From the NCBI RefSeq assembly GCF_003265705.1, contig NW_020312968.1, forward strand, positions 2,938,612 through 3,002,611: 64,000 bases of DNA, read 5' to 3'. The notes under the pieces were generated by a model. It searched no databases and was not told the DNA's origin. It was given only the letters and a program-made list of their open reading frames with translations. Within the stretch, counting starts at the first letter, position 1. Every line of letters starts with the position of its first letter. The DNA comes from Callorhinus ursinus (lineage: Eukaryota > Chordata > Mammalia > Carnivora > Otariidae). Positions 44,520-55,245 of the stretch are shown one piece after another. A program made the translations under genes and the position numbers.

Positions 44520-45238
44520 GTCCTGCTTCTCTCTCACAGTCACCAGAAGTAGACTGAGGACATCAGAAAATATCCACATTTGGGATAGAATCTCAAATTC
44601 AAAGCTGAGCCAAAGTACAGGATCATCAAACTGTTAGAGAAAACAAATGACATGAAAGAGACTTGATGATCCAATAAACAAAACTTATACCTGAGAAAGT
44701 AAAAATCAGAAGCAAACTTTGAAAGGTTCATAATTAAGATGCTTAGAGAGAATTGGGAATAAATCCAAATATAGCAATAATCACAAAAACTGACTCTTGG
44801 ATAAGATAAAAAGTAAAATAAAATAAAATACCTTATATGCTGTTAATAAAGTTCATGCCTAAAACAAAATAACATGTATAGGTTGAAAATGGACAAAAAA
44901 AAAAAAGAAAAGAAAGGAAAAAATAAACTAGACATGTTCAAGTAAAAAATAAAAATGTGATATTAATTAATAGCAATTAAAAGAATCCAAGGCCAAAAAA
45001 ACCCAACAAATTAATTAGAAAGAAATATTTAATATTGATAATATGTATAACTAACACTTGACACTCCTGAAAACTTTGTCACCAAAAGCAATGATTCATA
45101 TTGTAGAGAGCAAAAACATGTTAAGTTTTAAAAATACAAGGATGAATAAATTCCAGCCATGTGGGAGACTTCAGAAATTAACAGATTGAATAAACAAATA
45201 ATTAAGATTGAAGGGCTTTTAGTAACATAGCTAACAAA

Positions 45239-45270
<32 letters not shown>

Positions 45271-45909
45271 ATGTATCTATACTATATGTATATTATATAT
45301 AAAGGCCTTTTATATGTATTTATATGTGTATATAACCATATTTATAAAATTTTGCACCCATAAAATTGAAAAAGACATTTTTAAAAAACAAAATGAGGCA
45401 TTCACAAATATTTACCATCCATTAAACCAAAACAAAATGAAATATATCTCAATATATATTCCAAGAAATAAAATCATTTAGTCTTTGTACCAGCTATAAT
45501 GTAAAAATATTATAAATGAATATAAAAAATCTGCAAGAAAAATTTACTTCCTTGGAAATAATATTAATATTCTTCTTTCTTTTTGGAAATAACAAATGTT
45601 GTTTCTTTCACAAAAATGATAAAAATGGGTAAATTTTTGGTATTTCTAATCAAGAAAAAAGTTCTTATATAAATAGCATTGGGAATAAGAAGGAAAATAT
45701 CACAGATGTGGAGAATGTTAAAAATATGTGATTAATTTCTTATTTCAATTAATATCTATTGATCACCTACATTAATATATTATCTTCTACAATAAATTTG
45801 AACATTTAGACAAATTGTTAATTTTCTAAAAAAGTTAGACAAAATTGACTTAACAGAAAATCTGAATAGATAAATAGAATTGAAGAAGCTGAAAATATAA
45901 AGATCTATC
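44520..45909 (+). mobile_element. Old L1M, left part (before the young L1)
   Basis: Plus-strand L1M text: GAAAATCTGAATAGATAAAT, AGAATTGAAGAAGCTGAAAA at 45,858-45,896, with earlier blocks around 45,040-45,230 that fit the L1 ORF2 middle. The reading breaks at 45,909 and continues at 53,252 (CTCTCCCTTAAAAATTTCAC, CAGATCCAGAAATTTTGAAG). The left limit is not sharp. No intact frame. Confidence 0.75.
45243..45302 (+). repeat. TA/TG microsatellite
   Basis: TATATATATATGTGTGTGTG followed by TGTATGTATCTATACTATAT. A 74-codon frame through it is an artefact. Confidence 0.92.
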
Positions 45910-45980
45910 TTTTTTTATTAACATAAACTGTGAACATTTAATTTATCAGACTATGTAAGATACTTTAGCACTTACATATT
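45910..45980 (-). other. Possible 3' transduced segment of the L1
   Basis: The ordinary L1 terminus (GGTGATTAACATAACAT, minus strand) is reached near 45,985 with a short A run at 45,979-45,985. Beyond it come about 60 bases absent from the other L1 tails here, ending in TTAATAAAAAAA directly before the TSD. Read-through past a weak L1 polyadenylation site gives such a layout. Confidence 0.55.
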
Positions 45981-46025
45981 TTTTTATGTTATGTTAATCA
46001 CCATACATTATATCATTAGTTTTTC

Positions 46026-46268
46026 TTTTTTTTTTTTTAAAAGATACCGGTGAGTTTCTTTTTTCTCTTTTTTTTTTTTTTTTTAAAGATTTTATTTATT
46101 TATTTGAGAGAGAGAGAATGAGAGATAGCACGAGAGGGAGGAGGGTCAGAGGGAGAAGCAGACTCCCCGCCGAGCAGGGAGCCCGATGTGGGACTCGATC
46201 CCGGGACTCCAGGATCATGACCTGAGCCGAAGGCAGTCGCTCAACCGACTGAGCCACCCAGGCGCCCC
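46026..46268 (-). mobile_element. Carnivore SINE in the L1 3' UTR, with double A tail
   Basis: Perfect 13-bp TSD TCATTAGTTTTTC at 46,013-46,025 and 46,269-46,281. Body 46,085-46,268 includes GAGCAGGGAGCCCGATGTGG, CTCAACCGACTGAGCCACC. After the body (minus strand) come a 17-base A run (46,068-46,084), about 29 bases of other sequence (46,039-46,067) and a second 13-base A run ending at the TSD. Confidence 0.96.
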
Positions 46269-46365
46269 TCATTAGTTTTTCATGTAGTGTTCCATGATTC
46301 ATTCTTTGCGTATTACACCCATTGCTCCATGCAGAACATGCCTTCTTTAATACCCATCACCAGGC

Positions 46366-46395
46366 TAACCCATCCCCCCACTCCCCTCCCCTCTA
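46366..46395 (-). other. G-rich quadruplex-prone tract of the L1 3' UTR
   Basis: The plus strand CCCATCCCCCCACTCCCC and following CTCCCC give, on the L1 sense strand, at least four G runs of three or more. The same tract is at 26,075-26,099 in the other L1 copy, where the runs are longer. G-rich 3' UTR tracts are a known L1 feature. Confidence 0.75.
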
Positions 46396-46668
46396 GAACC
46401 CTCAGTTTGTTTCTCAGAGTCCCATAGTCTCTCATGGTTCGTCTCCCCCTCTGATTTCCACCCCCTTCCTTCTTCCCCTCCTGCTCTCTTCTTTTTTCTT
46501 TTAACATATAATGTACTATTTGCTTCAGATGTACAGATCTGTGATTCAACAGTCTTGCACAATTCACAGCGCTCACCATAGCACATACCCTCCCCAGTGT
46601 CTATCACCCAGCCACCCCATCCCTCCCAACCCCCACCACTCCAGCAACCCTCAATTTGTTTCCTGATA

Positions 46669-49600
46669 TTAGGAATTCCTCATCAGTGAGGTCATATGAT
46701 ACACGTCTTTCTCTGATTGACTTATTTCGCTCAGCATAATACCCTCCAGTTCCATCCACTTCGATGTAAATGGTGGGTATTCATCCTTTCTGATGGCTGA
46801 GTAATATTCCATTGTATATATGAACCACATCTTCTTTATCCATTCATCTGTCGATGGACATCGTGGCTCTTTCCACAGTTTGGCTACTGTGGACATTGCT
46901 GCTATAAACATCAGGGTGCACATACCCCTTCGGATCCCTACATTTGTATCTTTGTGGTAAATACCCAGTAGTGGAATTGCTGGATCGTATGGTAGCTCTA
47001 TTTTCAACTTTTTAAGGAACCTCCATACTGTTTTCCAGAGTGGCTGCACCAGCTTGCATTCCCACCAACAGTGTAGGAGGCTTCCCCTTTCTCCGCATCC
47101 CCGCCAACATCTGTCGTTTCCTGACTTGTTAATTTTAGCCATTCTGACTGGTGTGAGGTGATATCTCATTGAGGTTTTGATATGGATTTCCCTGATGCTG
47201 ATGTGGAGCACTTTTTCATGTGTCTGTTGGCCATTTGGATATCTTCTTTAGAAAAATGTCTGTTCATGTCTTCTGCCCATTTCTTGATTGGATCATTTGT
47301 TCTTTGGGTGTTGAATTTAAGAAGTTCTTTATAGATTTTGGATACTAGCCCTTTATCTGATATGTCATTTGCAAATATCTTCTCCCATTCTGTCGGTTGT
47401 CTTTTGGTTTTGTGGACTGTTTCTTCTGCTGTGCAAAAGCTTTTTATCTTGATGAGGTCTCAATAGTTCATTTTTGCCCTTGCTTCCCTTGCCTTTGGTG
47501 ATGTTTCTAGGAAGAAGTTGCTGCGGCTGAGGTTGAAGAGGTTGCTGCCTGTGTTCTCCTTTAGGATGTTGATGGGCTCCTGTCTCACATTTAGGTCTTT
47601 CAACCATTTGGAGTCTATTTTTGTGTGTGGTGTAAGGAAATGGTCCAGTTTCATTCTTCTGCATGTGGCTGTCCAATTTTTCCAACAACCATTTGTTGAA
47701 GAGACTGTCTTTTTGCCATTGGACATTCTTTCCTGCTTTGTTGAAGATTAGTTGACCATAGAGTTGGGGGTCCATTTCTGGGCTCTCTATTCTGTTCCAT
47801 TGACCTATGTGTCTGTTTTTGCACCAGTACCATACTGTCTTGATGATGACAGCTTTGTAATAGAGCTTGAGGTCTGGAATTGTGATGCCGCCAGCTTTGC
47901 TTTTCTTTTTCAATATTCCTCTGGCTGTTCGGGGTCTTTTCTGGTTCCATACAAATTTTAGGATTATTTGTTCCATTTCTTTGAAAAAAGTGGATGGTAT
48001 TTTGATGGGGATTGCATTGACTGTGTAGATTGCTCTAGGTAGCATTGATATCTTCACAATGTTGGTTCTTCCAATCCGTGAGCATGGGACATTTTTCCAT
48101 TTCTTTGTGTCTTCCTCAATTTCTTTCATGAGTATTTTATAGTTTTCTGAGTACAGATCCTTTGCCTCTTTGGTTAAATTTATTCCTAGGTATCTTATGG
48201 TTTTGGGTGCAATTGTAAATGGGATCGACTCCTTAATTTCTCTCTCTTCTGTCTTGTTGTTGGTGTATAGGAATGCCACTGATTTCTGTGCATTGATTTT
48301 ATAGCCTGCTACTTGACTGAATTCCTGTATGAGTTCTAGCAGTTTTGGGGTGGAGTCTTTTGGGTTTTCCACATAAAGTATCATATCATCTGCAAACAGT
48401 GAGAGCTTGACTTCTTCTTTGCCAATTTGGATGCCTTTTATTTCTTATTGTTGTCTGATTGCTGTGGCTAGGACTTCTAATACTATGTGGAATAGCAGTG
48501 GTGTTAGGGGACATCCCTGCCATGTTCCTGACCTCAGGGGGGGAAAGCTCTCAGTTTTTCCCCATTGAGAATGATATTCGCCGTAGGTTTTTCATAGATG
48601 GCTTTTATGATATTGAGTATGTACCCTCTATGCCTATACTCTGAAGAGTTTTGATCAAGAAAGGATGCTGTACTTTGTCAAATGCTTTTTCTGCATCTAT
48701 TGAGAGGATCATATGATTCTTGTTCTTTCTTTTATTAATGTATTGTATCACATGATTGATTTGCAGATGTTGAACCACACTTTTAGCCCAGGGATAAATC
48801 CCACTTGGTCGTGGTGAATAATCCTTTTAATGTACTGTTGGATCCTATTGGCTAGTATTTTGGTGAGAATTTTTGCATTGGCATTCATCAGGGATATTGG
48901 TCTGTAATTCTCCTTTTTGATGGGGTCTTTGTCTGGTTTGGGGATCAAGGTAATGGTGGACTCATAAAACGAGTTTGGAAGTTTTCCTTCCATTTCTATT
49001 TTTTTGGAACAGTCTCAGAAGAATAGGTATTAATTCTTCTTTAAATGTTTGGTAGAATTCCCCTGGGAAGCCATCTGGCCCTGGGCTTTTGTTTGTTGGA
49101 AGATTTTTGATGACTGCTTCAATTTCCTTAGTGGTTTAGGTCTGTTCAGGTTTTCTATTTCTTCCTGGTTCAGTTTTGGTAGTTGATACATCTCTAGGAA
49201 TGCATCCATTTCTTCCAGGTTATCTAAATTGCTGGCATAGAATTGCTCATAATGTGTTCTTATAATTGTTTGTATTTCTTTGGTGTTGGTTGTGATCACT
49301 CCTCTTTCATTCATGATTTTGTTGATTTCGATCATTTCTCTTTTCTTTTTGATAAGTCTGACCAGGGGTTTATCAATCTTGTTAATTCTTTCAAAGAACC
49401 AGCTCCTAGTTTCTTTGATCTGTTCTACTGTTCTTTTGGTTTCTAGTTCATTGATTTCTGCTCTGAGCTTTATTATTTCTCTTCTCCTGCTGGGTTTAGG
49501 CTTTCTTTGCTATTCTTTCTCCAGCTCCTTTAGGTGTAGGGTTAGGTTGTGTATTTGAGACCTTTCTTGTTTCTTGAGAAGGCTTGTATTGCTATATACT

Positions 49601-50484
49601 TTCCTCTTAGGACTGCCTTTGCTGCATCCCAAAGATTTTGAACAGTTGTGTTTTCATTTTCATTGGTTCCCAGGAATTTTTAAAATTCTTCTTTAATTTC
49701 CTGGTTGACCCATTCATTCTTTAGTAGGATGCTCTTTAGCCTCCATGTATTTGAGTTCTTTCCGACTTTCCTGTTGTGATTGAGTTCCAGTTTCAAAGCA
49801 TTGTGGTCTGAAAATATGCAGGGAATGATCCCAGTCTTTTGGTACTGGTTGAGACCTGATTTGTGACCTAGGATGTGATCAATTCTGGAGAATGTTCCAT
49901 GGGCACTAGAGAAGAATGTGTATTCCATTGCTTTGGGATGGAATGTTCTGAATATGTCTGTGAAGACCAGTTGGTCCAGTGTTTCCTTTAAAGTCTTTAT
50001 TTCCTTGTTGATCTTTTGCTTAGATCATCTGTCCATTTCAGAGGGGGGTGTTAAGGTCCCCCACTATTATTGTATTGTTGTCAATGTGTTTCTTTGCTTT
50101 TGTTATTAATTGCCTTATATAATTGGCTGCTCCCATGTTAGGGGCCTAGGTATTTACAATTGTTAGATCTTTTTGTTGGATAGACCCTTTAAGTAGGATA
50201 TAGTGTTCTTCCTCATCTCTTATAGTCTTTGGTTTAAAATCTAATTTGTCTGATATAAGGATTGCCACCCCAGCTTTCTTTTGGTGTCCATTAGCATGGT
50301 AAATGGTTTTCCACCCCTTCACTTTCAATCTGGGGGTGTCTTTGGGTCTAAAATGAGTCTCTTGCAGACAGCATATCAATGGGTCTTGTTTTTTTATCCG
50401 ATCTGATAGCCTGTGTCTTTTGATTGGGGCATTTAGCCCATTTGCATTCAGGGTAACTATTGAAACATATGAATTTAGTGCCAT
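46669..50484 (-). pseudogene. L1 ORF2 remnant (endonuclease-reverse transcriptase)
   Basis: Span of 3,816 bases, close to the usual 1,270-odd codons. The start MALNSYVSIVTLNANGLNAP is the AP-type endonuclease N-terminus, followed by CCLQETH with the catalytic Glu; RIDHILG and SDHNALKLEL with the catalytic Asp-His are at about 49,860-49,770. Then the RT blocks: [23 protein letters not shown] near 48,960-48,780; FADD active site at 48,396-48,385; a C-terminal cysteine-histidine knuckle, CWRGCG...HCWWEC, near 47,105-47,055; and the end IMLSEISQSEKDVYHM. It breaks into at least six frames: stop near 50,146, frame changes through 49,928-48,748, stop at 48,447-48,445 (Lys-type codon to TAA) and a further shift near 47,500-47,212. 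The 339-codon piece 48,384-47,365 is the longest intact stretch. Not functional. Confidence 0.95.
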
Positions 50485-50557
50485 TGTATTGCCTGTAAGG
50501 TGACTGTTACTGTATATTGTCTGTGTTCCTTCCTGGTCTGTGTTGCTCTCTCTTTGC

Positions 50558-51444
50558 TTAGAGGACCCCTTTCAATATTTCTTGTAGGGCTGGTTTTGTG
50601 TTTGCAAATTCCTTTAGTTTTTGTTTGTCCTGGAAGCTTTTTATCTCTCCTTCTATTTTCAATGACAGCCTAGCTGGATTCTTGGCTGCATATTTTTCTC
50701 ATTTAGTGCTCTGAATAGATCATGCCAGTCCTTTCTGGCCTGCCAGGTCTCTGTGGATAGGTCTGTTGCCAATCTAATATTTCTACCATTGTAGGTTACA
50801 GATCTCTTCTCCCGAGGTGGTTTCAGGATTTTCTCTTTGTCTCTGAGACTCATAAGTTTTACTATTAGATGTCTGGGTGTTGACCTATTTTTATTGATTT
50901 TGAGAGGGGTTCTCTGTGCCTCCTGGATTTTAATGCCTGTTTCTTCCCCACATTAGGGAAGTTCTCTGCTATAATTTGCTCCAATATACCTTCTTCCCCT
51001 CTCTCTCTTTCTTTTTCTTCTGGGATCCCAATTATTCTAATGTTGTTTTGTCTTATGGTACTGCTTATCTCTCGAATTCTGCCCTCATGATTCAGTAGTT
51101 GTTTATCTCTCTTTTTCTCAGCCTCTTTATTTTCCATCATTTGGTCTTCTATATCGCTGATTCTCTCTTTTGCCTTATTTATCCAGCAGTTAGAGCCCCC
51201 ATTTTTGATTGCACCTCATTAATAGCCTTTTTGATTTCAACTTGGTTAGATTTTAGTTCTGTTATTTCTCCAGAAATGGTTTCTCTAGTAACGTCCATGC
51301 TTTTTTCAAGCCTAGCTAGTATCTTTAAAATCATCGTTCTGAACTCTAGTTCCACATTGTACTAATGTCCATATTGAGTTGGTCCCTGGCAGTAGGTACT
51401 GCCTCTTGTTCTTTTTGTTGAGGTGATTTTTTCCGCCTTGTCAT
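50558..51444 (-). pseudogene. L1 ORF1 remnant (RNA-binding chaperone)
   Basis: Start MTRRKKSPQQKEQEA at 51,444 and end LQEILKGVL with TAA at 50,560-50,558. The length of 887 bases is not a multiple of three and frames change, so it is broken. The middle, with NNIRIIGIPE, EEGILEQIIAENFPN, is the RRM-like domain, and KRSVTYNGRNIRLATDLS with QARKDWHDLF is the C-terminal domain. A stop follows the N-terminus (MWN then TAG) near 51,360. ORF1 protein normally forms trimers that coat L1 RNA. ORF2 starts 73 bases downstream. Confidence 0.93.
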
Positions 51445-51640
51445 TTTGTCCAGAGTAGAATAGATGAATGAGAGAACAAAATGCTAACAGGGTAACAATG
51501 TCCCCAGAAAATATACTCTAAACAAATCAGAAAAGACCTGAAACCAGGGGAAAAGAAAGCAAAAGAAAGAAAAAAGAAAACGGGAAAAAAAAGAAAAAGA
51601 AAAAGATAAAAACAAACAAAAAAACCAGAATATGATCAAG

Positions 51641-52190
51641 TGTGATCAGGCTGGTGCATAGATCAGTGCCACACACTAGATTTTGGGTGTATTTTGGTCT
51701 GTTAGGAGAAAGTGCCTCCCAAAATTTTAAAGAAAGAAAACTTATATATGTACAAAAATAAGGGTTAATACAATGAAGGGATGGAATATGACTGTAAAGA
51801 TGAAGATTATAAAAGATTTTATAAAAGGAATTGATAAGAAGTTGTTTGAAAAAAGAAAGAAGAGGATTTAAAAAAAAAGTAAAAAAAAGGGAGAGAATGT
51901 GATCAGGCAGGAGACTAGAACAAAGCCATACACTAGAGATTTAGGGTATATTTTGATCTGTTAGAAGAAACTGTATCTCAAAATTTTTAAGGGAGAACAA
52001 CATATATATATGTATATATATATATATGTATATATATATGCCAAAAATAAGGGTAAGTACTATGAAGGGATAAGAATATGACTCTAAAAATGAAAAATAA
52101 AAATGTTTTTTAAAAAAGGAATTGATAAGATGTTGGTTGAAAAAGGGAAAAAGAAAAATTTAAAAAAAACAGTTAAAAAAATTAACTTTG
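51641..52190 (-). repeat. 257-bp tandem duplication in the L1 5' UTR
   Basis: TGTGATCAGG starts a unit at 51,641 and again at 51,898. Later landmarks recur in order: CACACTAGATTTTGGGTGTA / TACACTAGAGATTTAGGGTA, TTTGGTCTGTTAGGAG / TTTGATCTGTTAGAAG, AATAAGGGTTAATACAATGA / AATAAGGGTAAGTACTATGA, GGAATTGATAAGAAGTTG / GGAATTGATAAGATGTTG. The copies have diverged by point changes, and the second also expanded a TA tract at 51,998-52,039. Confidence 0.9.
51998..52039. repeat. TA/TG microsatellite in L1 5' UTR
   Basis: ATATATATATGTATATATAT repeated with small changes. In the first copy of the 257-bp unit the matching site is only CTTATATATGTAC, so it expanded after the duplication. Confidence 0.93.
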
Positions 52191-53251
52191 AAAGACTAAA
52201 GAATCATGGTAAAAAAGGCGTGGATTCTACGTGCAGTTTTCCCCTAGCGCTGGAGTTCTGCAGTTCTCATTGATCAGTAAACTTGCTCTTGGCTGGCTGT
52301 TCGCGCGGATCTTCTGGGGGAGGGGCCTGTTGCCATGGTTCCCAAATGTCTTTGCCGAGGCGGAATTGCCCCGCCCTTGTGAGTCCACGCTAAGCAAGCT
52401 GCTCCGGTTTGCTCTCAGGAGCTTTTGTTCCCTGCAAGCCCTGGAGGACCAGGGTGAAAATGGTGGCCTCCCAATCTTCGCCCAGAGGAGCTGAGAACTC
52501 GGGGCCCCGCTCCTCAGTGCGCCCCCAAAGAAAAGCAGTCACTCCTGTCTGCCCGGTCTCCGGCCACACTCCGTGCTCACCCAGCCTGTGACCGAGCGTT
52601 TCTATCTCTGGCACCCGACCCCGTGTGGAGTCTCCAAACCCAGCAGATCCCTGCAGTGCGCTCCCGCGCCGCTCCTCCCCTGGGAGGAAGGGTAGTCTCC
52701 CCGGATCTGCCACTTGTTGGGTCCCTGCTGGAGGAGCAGTGGCCCAACTGTGCCACGGATCACGGTTTATGGCAACGCCGCGCTGAAAGCCCGTGCTGTC
52801 TCTGCAGCCGGCTTCCCCCGCCTCGATACCTGGGAGCTCTGCCGCACTCAGGCACCCCTGGTCTTTCTGTGACCCCGAGGGTCCTGAGACTACACTGTCC
52901 TGCGAGGGTTCCAACCCCCGCTTAGCCACTGGAGTGACGTCCCTCAGTGGAGCCGACTTTTAAAAGTTCCGATTTTGTGCTCCGCCGCTCTATCACTCGC
53001 CAGGAGCGACCGCCGGAAGGCACCCCCCCTCCCGCTGTCTATTCTCCTGAATATCGCCTCAGATTCACTTCTCCGCACGTCCTACCTTTCAGAAAGTGGT
53101 CGCTTTTCTGTTCAGAGTTGTTGCTATTCTTTTCTTCAATCTCCTGTTGAGTTCGTAGGTGTTCAGAATGGTTTGATCCCTATCCAGCTGAATTCCTGGA
53201 ACCAGACGAAATCCAGGTCTCCTACTCCTCCACCATCTTGCTCTGCCCCTG

Positions 53252-55245
53252 AAAGATCTCTCCCTTAAAAATTTCACCAGATCCAGAAATTTTGAAGGGT
53301 GATATCTATGAAATTTTTGTGAAATAGACAGTTCCCACATTATGTAAACTGCTTCAGGGAATCTAAAAGCTGGAAAACAATCTTAACTCATTCTGTGAGG
53401 CTAATATGACCCTTATATTAAAATTTAACAAGGATTGTGCATACAGAAACAAAACCACAGGCAGAACTCACTAATAAATTTGACACGCAGAATTCTTATA
53501 TAAAAGCTAACAAATTAAATTACTCATGCACTTGAAAATAGTGTATTATGACAAAGTAGGGCTTATAGCAGAAACACAAATAACTTTCACTATTAGGTAA
53601 ACTACTAATTTGATTTACTAGCAAATAGTTCAAAGAAGAAAAATCGTATATGATCTCAATAGTTGTTGAAAAAATACTTGACAAAATTCAACACAAATTC
53701 ATGTTAAATACTAGAAATGGAAGGAAACTTTCCAAACCTTATAAAGGCTATCTCTTAGAAACCTGCGGCAAAAATCATATATAATGATGAAGTACTGAAA
53801 GCAGTCTCTTTACCTGTGGAAACAACATAGGATGAAAATCGCCACCACTTATCCTAGAGGTTTTGGCCAGTGCAATAACACACAAAAATAAATCAGGTAG
53901 GTAAATATTTGAAAGGAAGAGGAAAAAAAACCCCATATTATTGCATTTGCAGATAACATGGTTATCTTCCTAGAAGATCCGAGATAGTAAAATAACAACA
54001 CACTGATAGAATTTTACATGGCTAGACTAATTGGATAAAAGATTAATGCACAAAAAGTAATAGATTTTCTATATATGATCATATCCAATTAGACCATCCA
54101 GTTCCCAATAGAAATTTAAAAATATATGAAATGGTTAAGAAGAAACCTGCAAGTATCTGTACAATCTATTTGAAAGTAACAATAACAGCAACACTATAAA
54201 GTGTGATTAGAAGATGTAAAAGAAGACCTAAATAAATGACGAGAAATACTATATTCTGGCATTGGAAAATTCACTGTTTCAGAAATGGTAATCCCCCAAA
54301 TACATTTATAAATTTAATGTATCCCAGTCAAATCCTACAAAGTTGAGGGTAGTAATCATTTGGTCTTATCTTAGAAGGTAGATTAAAGTTGGTATTTTCC
54401 TACCTTTGTTCTTGGAAATTCTCTAAACACAACAACAACAGCAACAAAATTCCCGAAGCAGAGAAACAGAGACATAAACACTGTCTTCAGAGAAACTGGG
54501 AGGCACATCTGTAACTCTGAATCATAGTATAGAAGAAACCACTAACAAATATAGTAGAATGTAAACAGGAAGATACCAAGAGGATCCTGATTACTGGAGA
54601 ATTAAAATAAAATTGTCAAAGCACAGTTCTCCAAAGTAAATGCTCCATCTGAGAGGCAAACCTAACAATGCCAGGATGGGTACATGAGTTCCCAAGCTTT
54701 CCATGAAGAAGAGCAGATGGGGTGAGACCAAAGAATCACAGAGACAAGCCATATTTTCAGGTAGGCTTTCTGTCAGGTAGGCAATATAGAGGAGAGTCTA
54801 CCTTGTAAACAGTCCAAAAGATTCTGATCTCTACTGTCTAAAATAAAGAGAGCAGGTGAAAATAGCCAATATTAGGAATAAAAGGGGAATATAATATTTG
54901 GGCTTAAAAAAGTAAAATGAAACAGAATTTTTAGGGTGGTGAAAATACTCTGTATAATATTATAATGGTGGATATATTTAATCATACACTTATTCAAACC
55001 TATAGAATGTACAACACTAAGAGGGAACCCTAATGCAAACTATGAACTTTGGGTGATTGTGATGTATCAGTGTAGGTTTGTGGTTTGTAACAAATATACC
55101 ACTAGTGGAGGAATTTGATAGAGGGATAGGCCGTGTAGGTTGGGGAGGGGCAGGGATATGGGAAATCTTTGTACTTTCCTCACAGTTTTGCTGAGAACCT
55201 AAAACTGCTCTAAAAAAATAAAGTCTATAAATATATGTATATAAA
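53252..55245 (+). mobile_element. Old L1M, right part: ORF2 plus 3' UTR
   Basis: Continues the L1M reading broken at 45,909: CTTAACTCATTCTGTGAGGC, GACAAAATTCAACACAAATT, TTTGGCCAGTGCAATAACAC, TGCATTTGCAGATAACATGG (the FADN-type active site, degenerate), then the 3' UTR with CCTATAGAATGTACAACACT, ACTTTGGGTGATTGTGATGT and CTAAAACTGCTCTAAAAAAA followed by TAAAGTC. No intact frame. Confidence 0.9.

Larger units (their letters stand above)
51445..53249 (-). promoter_or_regulatory. L1 5' UTR with GC-rich internal promoter
   Basis: The distal kilobase, 52,230-53,249, is markedly GC- and CpG-rich (GCGCGGATC, CCGCGCTGAAAGCCC and others), unlike all the flanking DNA, as expected of an internal L1 promoter, which drives RNA synthesis from the first base of the element. 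The proximal part, 51,480-52,220, is A-rich and holds a 257-bp tandem duplication and a TA microsatellite. Frames of 179, 100, 97 and 87 codons in the GC-rich part are by-products of its composition. Confidence 0.85.
45910..53251 (-). mobile_element. Near-full-length carnivore LINE-1
   Basis: A 7.3-kb insertion (about 7.1 kb without the SINE it carries). On the minus strand the order is 5' end GGGGCAGAGCAAGATGGTGG at 53,249, CpG-rich 5' UTR, ORF1 remnant (51,444-50,558), ORF2 remnant (50,484-46,669), 3' UTR and A-rich terminus. It lies in an old plus-strand L1M whose sequence resumes on the far side. The flanks AAAGATCTATC (45,899-45,909) and AAAGATCTCTC (53,252-53,262) agree at 10 of 11 bases and look like the TSD. 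The reading frames are broken, so it should need help from an active L1 to move. Confidence 0.96.

Noticed and set aside
46669..47211. 180-codon minus frame as a small gene
   Set aside because: It is the L1 ORF2 C-terminal end with the cysteine-histidine knuckle.
47365..48384. 339-codon minus frame as a host gene
   Set aside because: It is the reverse transcriptase-side part of the L1 ORF2 remnant, following FADD and lying collinear with the other ORF2 pieces.
52390..52929. 179-codon minus frame with Gly/Pro/Arg-rich protein
   Set aside because: It sits in the GC-rich L1 5' UTR, which has no ORF in the element; GC-rich DNA gives long chance frames.
52230..53249. Gene-promoter CpG island
   Set aside because: The sequence ends exactly at the L1 5' terminus (GGGGCAGAGCAAGATGG on the minus strand) and has no downstream host exon.
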